From contig NZ_CANMEU010000002.1 of assembly GCF_947497045.1 (NCBI RefSeq), forward strand, positions 574,819 through 638,818: DNA of 64,000 bases. Reading direction: 5' to 3'. The notes under the pieces were generated by a model. The model was not told the DNA's origin. It saw nothing but the letters and a program-made list of their open reading frames with translations, and ran no database searches. Of the stretch, positions 1 to 9,206 are shown piece after piece. Numbering within the stretch: position 1 is the stretch's first letter; each line of letters opens with the position of its first letter. The position numbers and the translations under genes are program-made. The stretch comes from an uncultured Tateyamaria sp. (GTDB lineage: Bacteria; Pseudomonadota; Alphaproteobacteria; Rhodobacterales; Rhodobacteraceae).

Positions 1-252
1 GGGGCCGAGATGCGGCCAGGCTAACCGCCGCGCACGTTGTCCAGATTTTAGGGGATGATCACGGCGTCAGGCAGGTGCCCGGTCGGGCGGCGCACCTTGC
101 AGCACATCATGTGCAATCCGCGCCGCGCCCGTATCCAGTGTGTTCTCTCGCATCGACCCTTAGGCCCAATGCGCACCCATAGCATCACCGATGTAACCCT
201 CTGGGCCGCGATGATAGGTCGTCGTGGCCACCCCCGATTTCCTGCAAGAACG
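1..252. other. Leading stretch without a supported gene
   Basis: No full gene is supported here. On the minus strand, just after the stop of the next gene, there is a coding-like scrap: a GTG at 231 preceded by AGGAAA gives a 23-residue peptide ending at 160 (it contains HRGPEGYIGDAMGAHWA). After the stop the same frame continues as a 28-residue stretch starting MRENTLDTGAARIAH. This may be two pieces of a decayed gene or a chance reading. The long open frames that cross this stretch on both strands look like shadows. Confidence 0.3.
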
Positions 253-738
253 TCAGCGGGTAACCCTGCGCGCAGCCCCCGACAGCAACGCGCGGGAGTA
301 GACCTTGTGCGCGCCCGCAAGACTCTGGAACACTGGGCCAAGCGTGGGCGCGCCACCCCGTCCAGGCACTGGCACCACGACCGACCCAAAGCGCAGCGCA
401 TCTGGCGCGGCTTGCAACCAGGACAACGTGCGCCCCGACCGCTCGGCCAGTAAAATCTGATCGTCGCGGCGTGCTTCGAGCCGCCAGACCGCGAATGTGT
501 CGCCCTGCCCGGTCGCCAGCGCGGCCACCTCCGCATCTGTGCTGGGCGTACGCGCCAGCAGGCGCAGCACAACCCGCTCGGCACGAAACAGGGGCTGGGT
601 GTAAAAGGCGGTGATGAAATCAGGCAACAAGACCGGCACAGCCACAGGCGTTTCAAAGCAATCCGTATAGTGGCCTGCACGACGTGCGTACTCAGCGATC
701 AGGCTGCCTTCGGGCGTTGGGATTTCGTCAATCTGCAT
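253..738 (-). CDS. Conserved hypothetical protein, 161 aa
   Basis: I do not recognise a family with certainty. The ATG at 738 (MQIDEIPTPEGS) is preferred to the upstream in-frame GTG at 768, which would add ten residues of poor quality. The protein has no signal peptide or membrane segment, is rich in Arg, Ala and Leu, and ends with an aromatic and basic tail (HKVYSRALLSGAARR) typical of a complete small soluble domain. It is divergent from gatB with about 120 bases between the starts, so the two share a promoter region. It is soluble and probably cytoplasmic; function unknown. Confidence 0.65.
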   Translation of the reverse strand: MQIDEIPTPEGSLIAEYARRAGHYTDCFETPVAVPVLLPDFITAFYTQPLFRAERVVLRLLARTPSTDAEVAALATGQGDTFAVWRLEARRDDQILLAERSGRTLSWLQAAPDALRFGSVVVPVPGRGGAPTLGPVFQSLAGAHKVYSRALLSGAARRVTR

Positions 739-858
739 CGCTATACTCTGCCATAAATTGCGGCTCACTTAAGGTGTGCAATCGTCGCGCCCTCTTGCGG
801 CGCATCACGCCCTGATCTATCCCGAACCGAAAGCGGCGCGATCACACGGGACGAGACC

Positions 859-2370
859 ATGCTGGACCTCACTTACGACACCCCCAAAGTCAAAACCATT
901 GCCGGGGCGAAACACGACTGGGAACTCGTGATCGGGATGGAAGTGCACGCCCAGATCGCCAGCAATGCCAAGCTGTTCTCGGGGGCCTCGACCCGGTTTG
1001 GGGCCGAACCCAATGCCAATGTCGCATTTGTGGACGCAGCCATGCCGGGCATGTTGCCCGTCATCAACGAATATTGCGTCGAACAGGCGGTGCGCACGGG
1101 CCTTGGCCTCAAGGCGGCGATCAACCTGACCTCGGCCTTTGACCGCAAGAACTACTTTTACCCCGACCTGCCGCAGGGTTACCAGATCTCCCAGTTGTAC
1201 CACCCCATCGTCGGCGAAGGCGAAGTGCTGGTCGAGATGGGCGCGGGCGTGGCGCGCCTCGTGCGCATCGAGCGTATCCACATGGAGCAGGACGCGGGGA
1301 AATCCATTCACGACATGGATCCCAACATGTCCTTTGTCGATCTCAACCGCACGGGCGTCGCGTTGATGGAGATCGTGAGCCGTCCCGACATTCGCGGCCC
1401 CGAAGAGGCGGCGGCGTTCCTCACCAAGCTGCGCCAGATCGTGCGCTACCTCGGCACGTGCAATGGCGATATGCAGTCCGGCGCGATGCGCGCGGATGTG
1501 AACGTGTCGATCTGTCGGCCCGGCGATTACGAAAAGTATCAGGAAACCCAGGACTTTTCCCATCTCGGCACGCGCTGCGAGATCAAGAACATGAACTCCA
1601 TGCGCTTTATCCAGCAAGCCATCGAAGTCGAGGCGCGCCGCCAGATCGCCGTCGTCGAAGGCGGCGGCAAGGTCGAACAGGAAACCCGGCTTTATGATCC
1701 CGACAAGGGCGAGACGCGGTCCATGCGCTCCAAGGAAGAGGCACATGACTACCGCTATTTCCCCGATCCCGACCTGCTGCCTTTGGAGATCGAACAGGCC
1801 TGGGTGGACGAGATCGCCGCGAACCTGCCCGAACTGCCCGACGCCAAAAAGGCCCGGTTCATGGGCGATTTCGGGCTGACGGATTATGACGCCTCAGTGC
1901 TGACGGCGGAAGTGGACACCGCAGCCTTCTTCGAAGAGGTGGCGCAGGGCCGCGACGGTAAACAGACGGCCAACTGGGTGATCAACGAACTCTTTGGCCG
2001 TCTCAAAAAGGACGACCGCGATATCACCGACAGCCCCGTATCCCCCGCGCAACTGGGCGGCATCGTGGACCTGATCGCCAAGGGTGACATCTCGGGCAAG
2101 ATCGCCAAGGACCTGTTTGAGATCGTTTATACCGAAGGCGGCGACCCCGCCGACATCGTCGAGGCGCGCGGCATGAAACAGGTGACGGATACCGGCGCGA
2201 TCGAAGCGGCGGTGGACGAGATCATCGCGGCCAACCCCGCCCAGGTCGAAAAGGCGCGGGAAAACCCCAAGCTCGCGGGCTGGTTCGTGGGTCAGGTGAT
2301 GAAGGCAACGGGCGGCAAGGCCAATCCCAAGGCCGTCAATGAATTGGTTGCCAAAAAGCTGAACGGTTGA
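859..2370 (+). CDS. gatB: Aspartyl/glutamyl-tRNA(Asn/Gln) amidotransferase subunit B
   Basis: GatB is the subunit of the cytoplasmic GatCAB complex that activates misacylated Glu-tRNA(Gln) or Asp-tRNA(Asn) with ATP before transamidation. The 503-residue length is normal. The N-terminal catalytic domain carries the family signature ([13 protein letters not shown] near residues 21-33, and a [10 protein letters not shown] run near residue 103); the C-terminal Yqey-like tRNA-binding domain ends around [18 protein letters not shown]. The ATG at 859 follows a weak GACGAGACC ribosome site. gatC and gatA are not adjacent, so the complex is encoded at separate loci. The family call is secure. Confidence 0.97.
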   Translation: MLDLTYDTPKVKTIAGAKHDWELVIGMEVHAQIASNAKLFSGASTRFGAEPNANVAFVDAAMPGMLPVINEYCVEQAVRTGLGLKAAINLTSAFDRKNYFYPDLPQGYQISQLYHPIVGEGEVLVEMGAGVARLVRIERIHMEQDAGKSIHDMDPNMSFVDLNRTGVALMEIVSRPDIRGPEEAAAFLTKLRQIVRYLGTCNGDMQSGAMRADVNVSICRPGDYEKYQETQDFSHLGTRCEIKNMNSMRFIQQAIEVEARRQIAVVEGGGKVEQETRLYDPDKGETRSMRSKEEAHDYRYFPDPDLLPLEIEQAWVDEIAANLPELPDAKKARFMGDFGLTDYDASVLTAEVDTAAFFEEVAQGRDGKQTANWVINELFGRLKKDDRDITDSPVSPAQLGGIVDLIAKGDISGKIAKDLFEIVYTEGGDPADIVEARGMKQVTDTGAIEAAVDEIIAANPAQVEKARENPKLAGWFVGQVMKATGGKANPKAVNELVAKKLNG

Positions 2371-2375
2371 CGTAG

Positions 2376-2395
2376 GGTGGGCAATATTGCCCACC
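2376..2395. repeat. Perfect 20-nt palindrome between converging genes
   Basis: The sequence GGTGGGCAATATTGCCCACC is its own reverse complement. It lies 6 nt after the gatB stop and 8 nt before the end of the converging methyltransferase gene. As RNA it would form a strong hairpin in either direction, so it may end transcription from both sides, although no long T-run follows. It may also be one copy of a dispersed palindromic repeat; only this copy is in the window. Confidence 0.6.
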
Positions 2396-2402
2396 TCACC
2401 CA

Positions 2403-3593
2403 TCACACCAGCAAGCGCGAATAGTGCATCATGCCAGAGGCACAAAGTGCTGCCTCGACCTGTGGCCAGACCTCATCGAACCCGGACAGGCCGGAGCCTT
2501 TGGCGATCTGCGCCAGGCTGCGCCGCCCATCGACCAGCGCGATGGCCGAGGCCGCCGCGCGCGGCACCTTGAACACAAACGCCTCGCCTGCCGTGTCCAC
2601 CGTGATCCGCCCCGTCTCGGCTACGTGTTGCGCAAGCTGTGTGCCCGACACATCGCGCAGATGCGGCACTGCTTCGGGCTGACCATAGGGCGGTGCGATC
2701 ACCTGTCCCCTGGGCCGGGCATAGATCACATGGGTCTTGAACGTGCCGCGCAGGTCTTCGGCCAGTTGCATCCGTGCGACCGCATCCATCCCGGGCATCT
2801 CACCCACCAACGGGGCGGGATCATACAGCATCGGCTGCGGCGTGCCGGAAAAGTCCAGCCCTGCCGCCTCAAGCGCGCCTATCAGATCGGCAATCGAAAA
2901 CGGCACGTCCGAACTGTGCAGCAGCAGATCGTAAAACCCCGCATCGCCTTGCTGATGATCCACCACCCGGACGTTGCGTTTAAACGGGTGACCCTCGGGC
3001 AGTGACGCAAACACCACCTTGGCACGTTTGAGCCGTTTGCGCGGCTCCAGCCCCTGAAACAACTGCCCGAACGCGGCTTGCAAAGCATAGACCCCGGATC
3101 GGCCATGGGGCGCGTAGACCATCAACCCCATCCCGCCATCCGGGGCCAGCGCGCCCGCCAGCGCATCAAATCCAGCTTGCGGGTCGGACAGATGATGCAG
3201 CACGCCACAACAATCGATGTAGTCGAACGGGCCATAATCCCCGGCGTCCAGCAATGATCCCGTGACAAAGGTGATGCCGCTCAACTTGCGCACCTCGGCA
3301 CGTTTTTCGGCAATGCGGCGGGACGCCACAGACATATCCAGATAGGTGATCTCGTAAGGACGACCCGCATCGCTCAGCATCTGCGCCAGCTGGATCAGCG
3401 CGTCCCCGGTGCCCCCGCCCGCCACCAGCGCGCGCAGGGGCACGGACCAGTCCCGCGACCCGCCCCACAGCCAGTGATCCATCTCGACCGGCAGCGAGGG
3501 CGAGCCGGTGATCAGCCGCCTGCGCTCGTCCGTGGGCTTGCGCTCGGGGTAAGGATAGGCCTCGTACTGGGCCTGCACGTCGTCAGTGGTCAT
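2403..3593 (-). CDS. Class I SAM-dependent methyltransferase, two-domain
   Basis: A 396-residue protein. The N-terminal half has a Rossmann-type SAM fold: a glycine-rich motif I (LVAGGGTGDALIQLAQ, about residues 56-71), an acidic motif II (YEITYLDMSV), and FDYIDCCGVLHHLSDP as motif IV, which resembles small-molecule or lipid methyltransferases. The C-terminal half (from about residue 300) is a separate domain with a winged-helix-like end that is not obviously catalytic. The substrate cannot be told from sequence. The gene converges on gatB and is divergent from the thioesterase gene, sharing a 75-nt promoter gap with it. Confidence 0.8.
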   Translation of the reverse strand: MTTDDVQAQYEAYPYPERKPTDERRRLITGSPSLPVEMDHWLWGGSRDWSVPLRALVAGGGTGDALIQLAQMLSDAGRPYEITYLDMSVASRRIAEKRAEVRKLSGITFVTGSLLDAGDYGPFDYIDCCGVLHHLSDPQAGFDALAGALAPDGGMGLMVYAPHGRSGVYALQAAFGQLFQGLEPRKRLKRAKVVFASLPEGHPFKRNVRVVDHQQGDAGFYDLLLHSSDVPFSIADLIGALEAAGLDFSGTPQPMLYDPAPLVGEMPGMDAVARMQLAEDLRGTFKTHVIYARPRGQVIAPPYGQPEAVPHLRDVSGTQLAQHVAETGRITVDTAGEAFVFKVPRAAASAIALVDGRRSLAQIAKGSGLSGFDEVWPQVEAALCASGMMHYSRLLV

Positions 3594-3668
3594 ATCCGCT
3601 CCGGGATGGGTGGTCTTGCCCCCTGCTCTGCCCTAGGCTCGGCAAAACTGCAATGCTGTGAGCCGCCC

Positions 3669-4142
3669 ATGACCACCCCGTTTCGATCCGAACAGATGAC
3701 GGTGAAACCCGAATGGATCGACTATAACGGGCATCTCAACATGGCCTATTACAACGTGTTGTTTGATGAAGGGGCCGATCAGGTCTATCCGCTGATGGGG
3801 TTCGGGCCCGACTATCTGGAGCAGACGGGATGCACCACCTACACAGCGGAATTTCATCTGAGTTATGTACGCGAATTGCATGTGAACGATCCGGTCTTTG
3901 TCACCTTCCAACTCGTTGATTTTGATGCCAAACGCTTCCACTCCTATCAGGAAATCTGGCATGCGGACGGATGGCTTGCCGCCTGTGGTGAGGCGATGAC
4001 ACTGCATGTGGATCAATCGGGGCCGCGTGTTGCCCCGATGCCCGCCGATGTGCTGGCGAAGGTGAGCGCCCTTGCAAGCGCGCACGCCTCTTTTCCCCGC
4101 CCCGAGCGGATGGGGGCCAGCATCGGGATCAAGCGGCGCTGA
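3669..4142 (+). CDS. Acyl-CoA thioesterase, hotdog fold
   Basis: The 157-residue product fits the 4-hydroxybenzoyl-CoA thioesterase-like hotdog family: it has the DYNGHLNMAYYNVLFDEGAD helix region with the catalytic-type Asp/Asn cluster, followed by strands YTAEFHLSYVREL and KRFHSYQEIWH. Such enzymes hydrolyse acyl-CoA thioesters in the cytoplasm. The ATG at 3669 is chosen because the protein aligns from MTTPFRSEQMTVKPEW; the open frame continues far upstream into the divergent methyltransferase and is not coding there. The substrate is not predictable from the sequence. Confidence 0.8.
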   Translation: MTTPFRSEQMTVKPEWIDYNGHLNMAYYNVLFDEGADQVYPLMGFGPDYLEQTGCTTYTAEFHLSYVRELHVNDPVFVTFQLVDFDAKRFHSYQEIWHADGWLAACGEAMTLHVDQSGPRVAPMPADVLAKVSALASAHASFPRPERMGASIGIKRR

Positions 4143-4220
4143 GCACTGCGCATACCCCTTTTCACCGCGCGCCCGTGTCGCTATACGCCTGCGACACGCA
4201 TCCGACACAAGGGGTCAAGC

Positions 4221-4727
4221 ATGTCCGGTTGGGAATACAAAGTCGTGCCCGCCCCCACCAAAGGGGTCAAAGGCAAAGGCGTCAAAGGGCCCGAAGGGCG
4301 CTTTGCCAACGCGCTTGAACTCCTGATGAACGAGATGGGCGGCGAGGGCTGGGAATTTCAGCGCGCCGAAACCCTGCCCTCCACCGAACGTGCGGGCCTG
4401 ACCGGATCCACGACCGAGTGGCGCAATGTCATGGTGTTCCGCCGCGCCGTGGCCGACCCGATGGACGATTTCGAATCGGAATTGCTGCCCCCACCCGCTC
4501 TGGTTCCGGTGCCCGAGGTCGCGGGTACAGGCGAGGACGCCACTGCCGCAGAGCCCGAAGGTTCAGACGCCAAATCAGACGACACATTCACGCCCGGCAA
4601 AGGGGCCACCGATATGCTGCCCGACAACGGCGTCGAAGAAACCAGCGAGGTGGCGGGCATGACCACGTCGCTCAAGAATCTTGCGACACAGCGCAATACA
4701 GCGGACGGTGAAAAAACCGACGGCTAA
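4221..4727 (+). CDS. DUF4177 domain protein with disordered tail
   Basis: The 168-residue protein opens with MSGWEYKVVPAPTKGVKGKG and continues NEMGGEGWEFQRAETLP...WRNVMVFRR, the compact beta-rich DUF4177 pattern (residues 1-75; the 'GGEGWE' turn is typical). Residues 80-168 are acidic, Pro/Ala/Thr-rich and low complexity, with no predicted fold. No signal peptide. The gene overlaps the converging bolA-like gene by 4 nt at the stops (CTAA). The biochemical role of DUF4177 is unknown. Confidence 0.8.
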   Translation: MSGWEYKVVPAPTKGVKGKGVKGPEGRFANALELLMNEMGGEGWEFQRAETLPSTERAGLTGSTTEWRNVMVFRRAVADPMDDFESELLPPPALVPVPEVAGTGEDATAAEPEGSDAKSDDTFTPGKGATDMLPDNGVEETSEVAGMTTSLKNLATQRNTADGEKTDG

Positions 4728-4981
4728 TCGCCCAGGTCAAGCGCCAGGGCATGGATGCGACCAATCAGGTCAGCCCCAAGGGCTGCATGAACCGCGCGGT
4801 GCCGCGCGATCCGGGATTTCCCTTTGAATTCAGATGTGCGCAGCATGACGTTAAAGTGACTTTCACCCGCTGCGGGTGCTCCTGCATGACCCGCATGGGA
4901 CGCGCTGTCATCCACAACCTCGACCTCGCGCAAATCAAACGACGCGCGCAATTGATCTTCTATTTCCTGCCGAACTGACAT
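4724..4981 (-). CDS. bolA: BolA family protein
   Basis: An 85-residue protein with the BolA class II KH-like fold: the N-terminal helix MSVRQEIEDQLRASFD, the strand EVEVVDDSASHAGH with the conserved histidines, and the signature SHFNVMLRTSEFKGKSRIARHRAVHAAL. BolA proteins partner monothiol glutaredoxins in Fe-S cluster handling and also affect cell shape and stress responses. The CAT at 4979-4981 marks the start; the frame upstream runs into the divergent J-domain gene. The length matches the shorter BolA/IbaG-type members. Converges with the DUF4177 gene. Confidence 0.9.
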   Translation of the reverse strand: MSVRQEIEDQLRASFDLREVEVVDDSASHAGHAGAPAAGESHFNVMLRTSEFKGKSRIARHRAVHAALGADLIGRIHALALDLGD

Positions 4982-5056
4982 TTTTTTTCCTGCCCCCCTT
5001 CCACTCTCACCCCACAAGTCTAAACTCCTGTCCTCGAGTCGGAAAGGACCTCCCTT

Positions 5057-5683
5057 ATGCGCAAATCTGATCCCTTTGGTTTTGACATGTCCGTCTCGTC
5101 GGCGAAAAAGAAAAACCCGCGCGGACGGCGCGGTATGTCCGGGGCGTCCGAGACCTCTGTGCGCCAGTGCGACCATGACGGTTGCGAAGAGGCGGGCAAG
5201 TTCCGCGCGCCCAAAGCGCCCGATGTGCTGGATGATTTTTTCTGGTTCTGCCAGCAGCACGTGCGCGAGTATAACCTGAAATGGAATTTCTTTGACGGCA
5301 CGACCGAGGCCGAAATCAACGCCCAACAATCAAAGGACAAGGTGTGGGAACGCGCGACAAAACCCATGACCGACCCCGAGGCGCGCGCATGGGCCCGTTT
5401 GGGTATCGAAGACCCCCATCAGGTGCTGGGCAACAACTCCACCCAGAACCCGGGCCGCAACAAGCCCGGCGGCGGGCGCAAGCTGCCCCCCACCGAAAAG
5501 CGCGCCGTTGAAATTCTGGACGCCGCCCAATGCACGACCAAGGCCGAGGTGCGCAAAGCCTACAAGGCCCTGATCAAAGTGCTGCACCCGGACATGAATG
5601 GCGGCGATCGCAGCCAGGAAGAACAGCTGCAAGAGGTCGTGTGGGCCTGGGATCAGATCAAGGAAAGCCGGAATTTCAAATAG
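5057..5683 (+). CDS. J-domain (DnaJ-like) molecular chaperone
   Basis: 208 residues. The C-terminal 65 residues form a J domain: EILDAAQCTTKAEVRKAYKALIKVLHPDMNGG with the essential HPD tripeptide followed by a helix III/IV region (LQEVVWAWDQIK). The N-terminal 140 residues contain a Cys/His-rich segment (CDHDGCEEAGKF, then FWFCQQHV), possibly a small zinc-binding knuckle. J proteins stimulate DnaK-type Hsp70 ATPases. Divergent from bolA with 75 nt between the starts. It is followed by the cobaltochelatase operon, but a 231-nt gap separates them. Confidence 0.88.
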   Translation: MRKSDPFGFDMSVSSAKKKNPRGRRGMSGASETSVRQCDHDGCEEAGKFRAPKAPDVLDDFFWFCQQHVREYNLKWNFFDGTTEAEINAQQSKDKVWERATKPMTDPEARAWARLGIEDPHQVLGNNSTQNPGRNKPGGGRKLPPTEKRAVEILDAAQCTTKAEVRKAYKALIKVLHPDMNGGDRSQEEQLQEVVWAWDQIKESRNFK

Positions 5684-5914
5684 CGGGCCGCGCCTCCGCG
5701 CCCACTGGCATAGCGTTTTTCTCAACTGGACTAGTCCGCCGCCCGCCCCTTGAAAGCACGTTTAATCCACGCCTGTGCCCCAAGTGCTTGTGCGGAAACA
5801 CGCAATGTTGCAGACCTGATTTTCCCCTTCCCCTTGCCCTTGGCCGCGTTATGTTGCACCACAACTGGCGCGCCGCTGCATGGCGCGCCTTACGATTTAT
5901 AAGGGATAGTCGAG
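5684..5914. other. Intergenic leader before the cob operon
   Basis: No gene is seen. The stretch is GC-rich with a strong inverted repeat close to cobS (GGCGCGCC at 5869-5876 and again at 5883-5890, a self-complementary octamer), able to fold as a hairpin about 25 nt before the start codon. I looked for, and did not find, the conserved B12-box elements of a cobalamin riboswitch. Confidence 0.35.
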
Positions 5915-6901
5915 ATGGCCGACGGCGCGATGGATATCAATGCAAAACCAAGCGAAGAGATTTCGGTTCGCGACGTCTTCGGCATTGATAGTGACATGAT
6001 GGTCAGGGGGTTTGCCGAAAACTCCGACCGCGTGCCTGACATCGACAGCACCTACAAGTTTGATCCTGACACGACGCTGGCCATTCTGGCCGGGTTTTCG
6101 CACAACCGCCGGGTGATGATCCAAGGCTATCACGGTACGGGCAAGTCGACCCATATCGAACAGGTCGCTGCCCGTCTGAACTGGCCTGCGGTGCGTGTGA
6201 ACCTCGACAGCCACATCTCCCGCATCGACTTGATCGGCAAGGATGCCATCAAGTTGAAAGACGGCAAGCAAGTTACTGATTTCCAAGAGGGAATCCTGCC
6301 CTGGGCCTTGCGCAACCCGACCGCCATCGTGTTTGACGAATATGATGCAGGCCGGGCGGACGTGATGTTCGTGATCCAGCGTGTGCTGGAGGTGGACGGC
6401 AAGCTGACCCTGCTGGATCAGAACCAGGTGATCGAACCCCACCCCTATTTCCGCATCTTTGCGACCGCCAATACCGTGGGTCTGGGTGACACCACCGGCC
6501 TTTATCACGGCACGCAACAGATCAACCAGGGCCAGATGGACCGCTGGTCGCTTGTGGCGACGCTCAATTACCTCAGTATTGATGCAGAGACAGCCATCGT
6601 GCTGTCCAAGAACCCCCATTACAACACCGCCGAGGGGCGCAAGACGGTCAAGCAGATGGTGACCGTCGCCGATCTCACCCGGACCGCGTTTATGAACGGC
6701 GATCTGTCGACAGTCATGTCGCCACGCACCGTGATCGCGTGGGCGCAAAACGCTGAAATTTTCCGCAATGTGGGCTATGCGTTCCGCCTGTCGTTCCTGA
6801 ACAAATGCGACGAGCTGGAGCGCCAGACGGTGGCTGAGTTCTATCAGCGTCTGTTTGATGAGGAACTGCCGGAGTCAGCAGCGAGCGTGAGCTTGGGGTG
6901 A
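5915..6901 (+). CDS. cobS: Aerobic cobaltochelatase subunit CobS
   Basis: CobS is the AAA+ ATPase subunit of the CobNST complex that inserts Co2+ into hydrogenobyrinic acid a,c-diamide in aerobic B12 synthesis. The 328-residue protein has the CobS N-terminal motif [14 protein letters not shown], Walker [10 protein letters not shown] (residues 71-79), Walker [11 protein letters not shown] (about 143-152) and the sensor region [13 protein letters not shown]. Full length. The stop codon overlaps the start of the next gene (TGATG), so translation is probably coupled. cobN is not in the window. Confidence 0.97.
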   Translation: MADGAMDINAKPSEEISVRDVFGIDSDMMVRGFAENSDRVPDIDSTYKFDPDTTLAILAGFSHNRRVMIQGYHGTGKSTHIEQVAARLNWPAVRVNLDSHISRIDLIGKDAIKLKDGKQVTDFQEGILPWALRNPTAIVFDEYDAGRADVMFVIQRVLEVDGKLTLLDQNQVIEPHPYFRIFATANTVGLGDTTGLYHGTQQINQGQMDRWSLVATLNYLSIDAETAIVLSKNPHYNTAEGRKTVKQMVTVADLTRTAFMNGDLSTVMSPRTVIAWAQNAEIFRNVGYAFRLSFLNKCDELERQTVAEFYQRLFDEELPESAASVSLG

Positions 6902-7287
6902 TGCGGATCGCAATGGCTGTTTGCGCGCTTAGCGCGACGCCCGCCATTGCGGCCATCGCTGATGTTGCCCTCGAATTTGCCAACTGCGTCGGTCAAGCGG
7001 AGGCATACATCATGCGCGCCGCTGAATATTCGGACATGAGCGTTGTCATTGCCAAGAATGAGGCGACATTCGCCGAGATCGTCAGGCACATAGACAACCG
7101 CGATCAGGTAGAAGTGACGCGGCATCAAGGCCGCACAGACTGGGACAGCAGAGCCGATGCCTTGCTTGCAACAGGCGGCAATATGACAGGCCCCGAATGG
7201 GACGCCACCGTGGATGCGACACTGCACTGCGAAGCGCTGCGTCTTGAACTGATATCAGCGGGCGTTTTAAAAGAGGTCGGACAATGA
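6901..7287 (+). CDS. Small exported hypothetical protein between cobS and cobT
   Basis: 128 residues beginning [23 protein letters not shown], a typical Sec signal peptide with a likely cleavage after an Ala-x-Ala site near residue 18. The mature part has only a few cysteines ([11 protein letters not shown] and TLHCEAL), which could form one disulfide, and is otherwise helical. The ATG overlaps the cobS stop and its own stop overlaps cobT's ATG (ATGA), so the three genes are tightly coupled. I recognise no domain. A periplasmic role linked to cobalt or B12 is inference from position alone. Confidence 0.75.
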   Translation: MRIAMAVCALSATPAIAAIADVALEFANCVGQAEAYIMRAAEYSDMSVVIAKNEATFAEIVRHIDNRDQVEVTRHQGRTDWDSRADALLATGGNMTGPEWDATVDATLHCEALRLELISAGVLKEVGQ

Positions 7288-9161
7288 GCACGCAAAACGA
7301 CAACCCCGCCGATCCGTTCAAAAAGGCGCTCGCCGAGGCCACCAAGGTCATGGCCAATGACCCCGAGTTGAACGTCAGCTATTCGGTCGATCCCTCGGGC
7401 GTGTCGGGCGATGCGATGCGTCTGCCCCAAGTCAGCCGCCGCATGACCCGCGACGAGGTGATGCTGGCCCGCGGCACCGCGGATGCACTTGCGCTCCACC
7501 GCCGCTATCACAACGGGCAGACCCATTCGCGCTATTCCCCGCAAGGTGAAATGGCACGCGATCTTTATGAGGCGATGGAAACCGCGCGCTGCGAGGCGAT
7601 GGGCGCGCGCGACATGCCGGGCACGGCCGGAAACATCGACGCCAAGATCAGCCATGATGCGATGCGCCGGGGTTATGAACAATGCAAGCAAGCCAGCGAT
7701 GTGCCTTTGGCCGCCGCCGCGGGTTATCTTGTGCGCCACCTTGCCACGGGTCGCGACCTGCCCGGCGGTGCACAGAACGCGATGGAGTTGTGGCGCGGCT
7801 TTATCGAGGATCAGGCGGGCGGCACCCTTGAGAACCTGGATGAAATTCTCGATGATCAGGCCGCCTTTGCCCGGTTTGCCCGGCAGGTGATTACCGACCT
7901 TGGCTATGGCGATCAACTGGGCGATGACCCTGACCGGATCGACGAGGATCAGGAAGACGAGGCCGAAGAAGGCCAGGACGAGGATCAGGATCCCGACAGC
8001 ACCGGCCAGGACGATCAGGACGATGAAGAGGCCGAAGGCACACCGGAAAGTTCGCAAGAAGAACAACAGGATGCGAGCCAGGCACAGGTGTCCATGGATG
8101 ACATGGCCGATCAGGAGATGGGCGAAGAAGCGGAGATGCCCGATGGCGAGGCCCCGCTTGAACCCCCTGCCCCACAACCCGTGTCCGAGGCCGATCCCGA
8201 CTACCGCGTCTATCTCGACACCCATGACGAAGAGATTTCCGCCGCTGATCTGGCTGAGCCCGTCGAATTGGAACGGCTGCGCGCCTATCTGGATCAACAG
8301 CTTGAGCCGTTGAAAGGGGCCGTGAGCCGCTTGGCCAACAAGTTGCAACGCCGCCTGCAAGCCCAGCAAAACCGGTCCTGGGAGTTCGATCTGGAAGAAG
8401 GCACGCTGGATGCGGGCCGTCTGGCGCGGATTGTGGCGAACCCCACCACGCCCCTGTCCTTCAAGGTCGAGAAAGACACCGAGTTTCGTGATACCTGCGT
8501 GACGCTGCTGCTCGACAATTCCGGCTCCATGCGCGGTCGCCCGATTTCGATTGCCGCGATCTGTGCCGACGTTCTGGCCCGCACGCTGGAACGCTGCAAC
8601 GTCAAGGTCGAAATCCTCGGCTTTACCACCCGCGCGTGGAAAGGGGGCCTCGCCCGTGAGGCGTGGCTGAACGAAGGCCGCCCAGCCCAGCCCGGCCGTC
8701 TGAACGATCTGCGCCACATCATCTATAAATCCGCCGACGCCCCATGGCGGCGCGCACGCCCCAATCTGGGCCTTATGATGAAAGAGGGCTTGCTCAAGGA
8801 AAATATCGACGGCGAGGCACTGGAATGGGCCCATCGCCGCATGATGGGTCGCCCCGAGGCGCGCAAGATCCTGATGGTGATTTCGGATGGCGCGCCTGTG
8901 GATGACAGTACCCTGTCGGTGAACCCCGCCAACTATCTTGAAAAACACCTGCGCGACGTGATCGCCATGGTCGAGCGCAAGAAGGCGGTCGAGTTGCTGG
9001 CCATCGGGATCGGGCATGATGTCACCCGCTATTATGATCGTGCGGTGACGATCACGGATGTGGAACAGCTTGCCGGGGCGATGACCGAGCAGTTGGCTGC
9101 GCTTTTTGACAGCGATCCGCGGGCACGGGCGCGCGTAATGGGGATGCGGCGCGCAAGCTGA
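7284..9161 (+). CDS. cobT: Aerobic cobaltochelatase subunit CobT
   Basis: CobT pairs with CobS in the ATP-driven cobaltochelatase motor. The 625-residue protein has the three expected parts: an N-terminal helical domain ([23 protein letters not shown]), a very acidic low-complexity linker (residues about 210-290, dominated by Asp, Glu and Gln), and a C-terminal von Willebrand A domain with the metal-ion site LDNSGS (residues 410-415). The tail includes [12 protein letters not shown], a second MIDAS element. Length and order match the family. Its start overlaps the preceding small gene by 4 nt. Confidence 0.97.
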   Translation: MSTQNDNPADPFKKALAEATKVMANDPELNVSYSVDPSGVSGDAMRLPQVSRRMTRDEVMLARGTADALALHRRYHNGQTHSRYSPQGEMARDLYEAMETARCEAMGARDMPGTAGNIDAKISHDAMRRGYEQCKQASDVPLAAAAGYLVRHLATGRDLPGGAQNAMELWRGFIEDQAGGTLENLDEILDDQAAFARFARQVITDLGYGDQLGDDPDRIDEDQEDEAEEGQDEDQDPDSTGQDDQDDEEAEGTPESSQEEQQDASQAQVSMDDMADQEMGEEAEMPDGEAPLEPPAPQPVSEADPDYRVYLDTHDEEISAADLAEPVELERLRAYLDQQLEPLKGAVSRLANKLQRRLQAQQNRSWEFDLEEGTLDAGRLARIVANPTTPLSFKVEKDTEFRDTCVTLLLDNSGSMRGRPISIAAICADVLARTLERCNVKVEILGFTTRAWKGGLAREAWLNEGRPAQPGRLNDLRHIIYKSADAPWRRARPNLGLMMKEGLLKENIDGEALEWAHRRMMGRPEARKILMVISDGAPVDDSTLSVNPANYLEKHLRDVIAMVERKKAVELLAIGIGHDVTRYYDRAVTITDVEQLAGAMTEQLAALFDSDPRARARVMGMRRAS

Positions 9162-9170
9162 GATCGGCCC

Positions 9171-9200
9171 TCTGGGGGAGTTTATTTGGCAAGATGAAGG
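9171..9200 (+). repeat. Degenerate copy of the GTATTTTTGG intergenic repeat
   Basis: This short segment between cobT and the aminopeptidase gene (core GGGGGAGTTTATTTGGC, then AAGATGAAG) aligns with the identical 27-nt sequences at 31083-31109 and 56251-56277, with several mismatches. It supplies the AAGG ribosome-binding bases of the aminopeptidase gene. Confidence 0.45.
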
Positions 9201-9206
9201 TGGATC

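Noticed and set aside
5684..5914. Cobalamin riboswitch before cobS
   Set aside because: The B12-box and the conserved core are not present; only a simple hairpin is seen.
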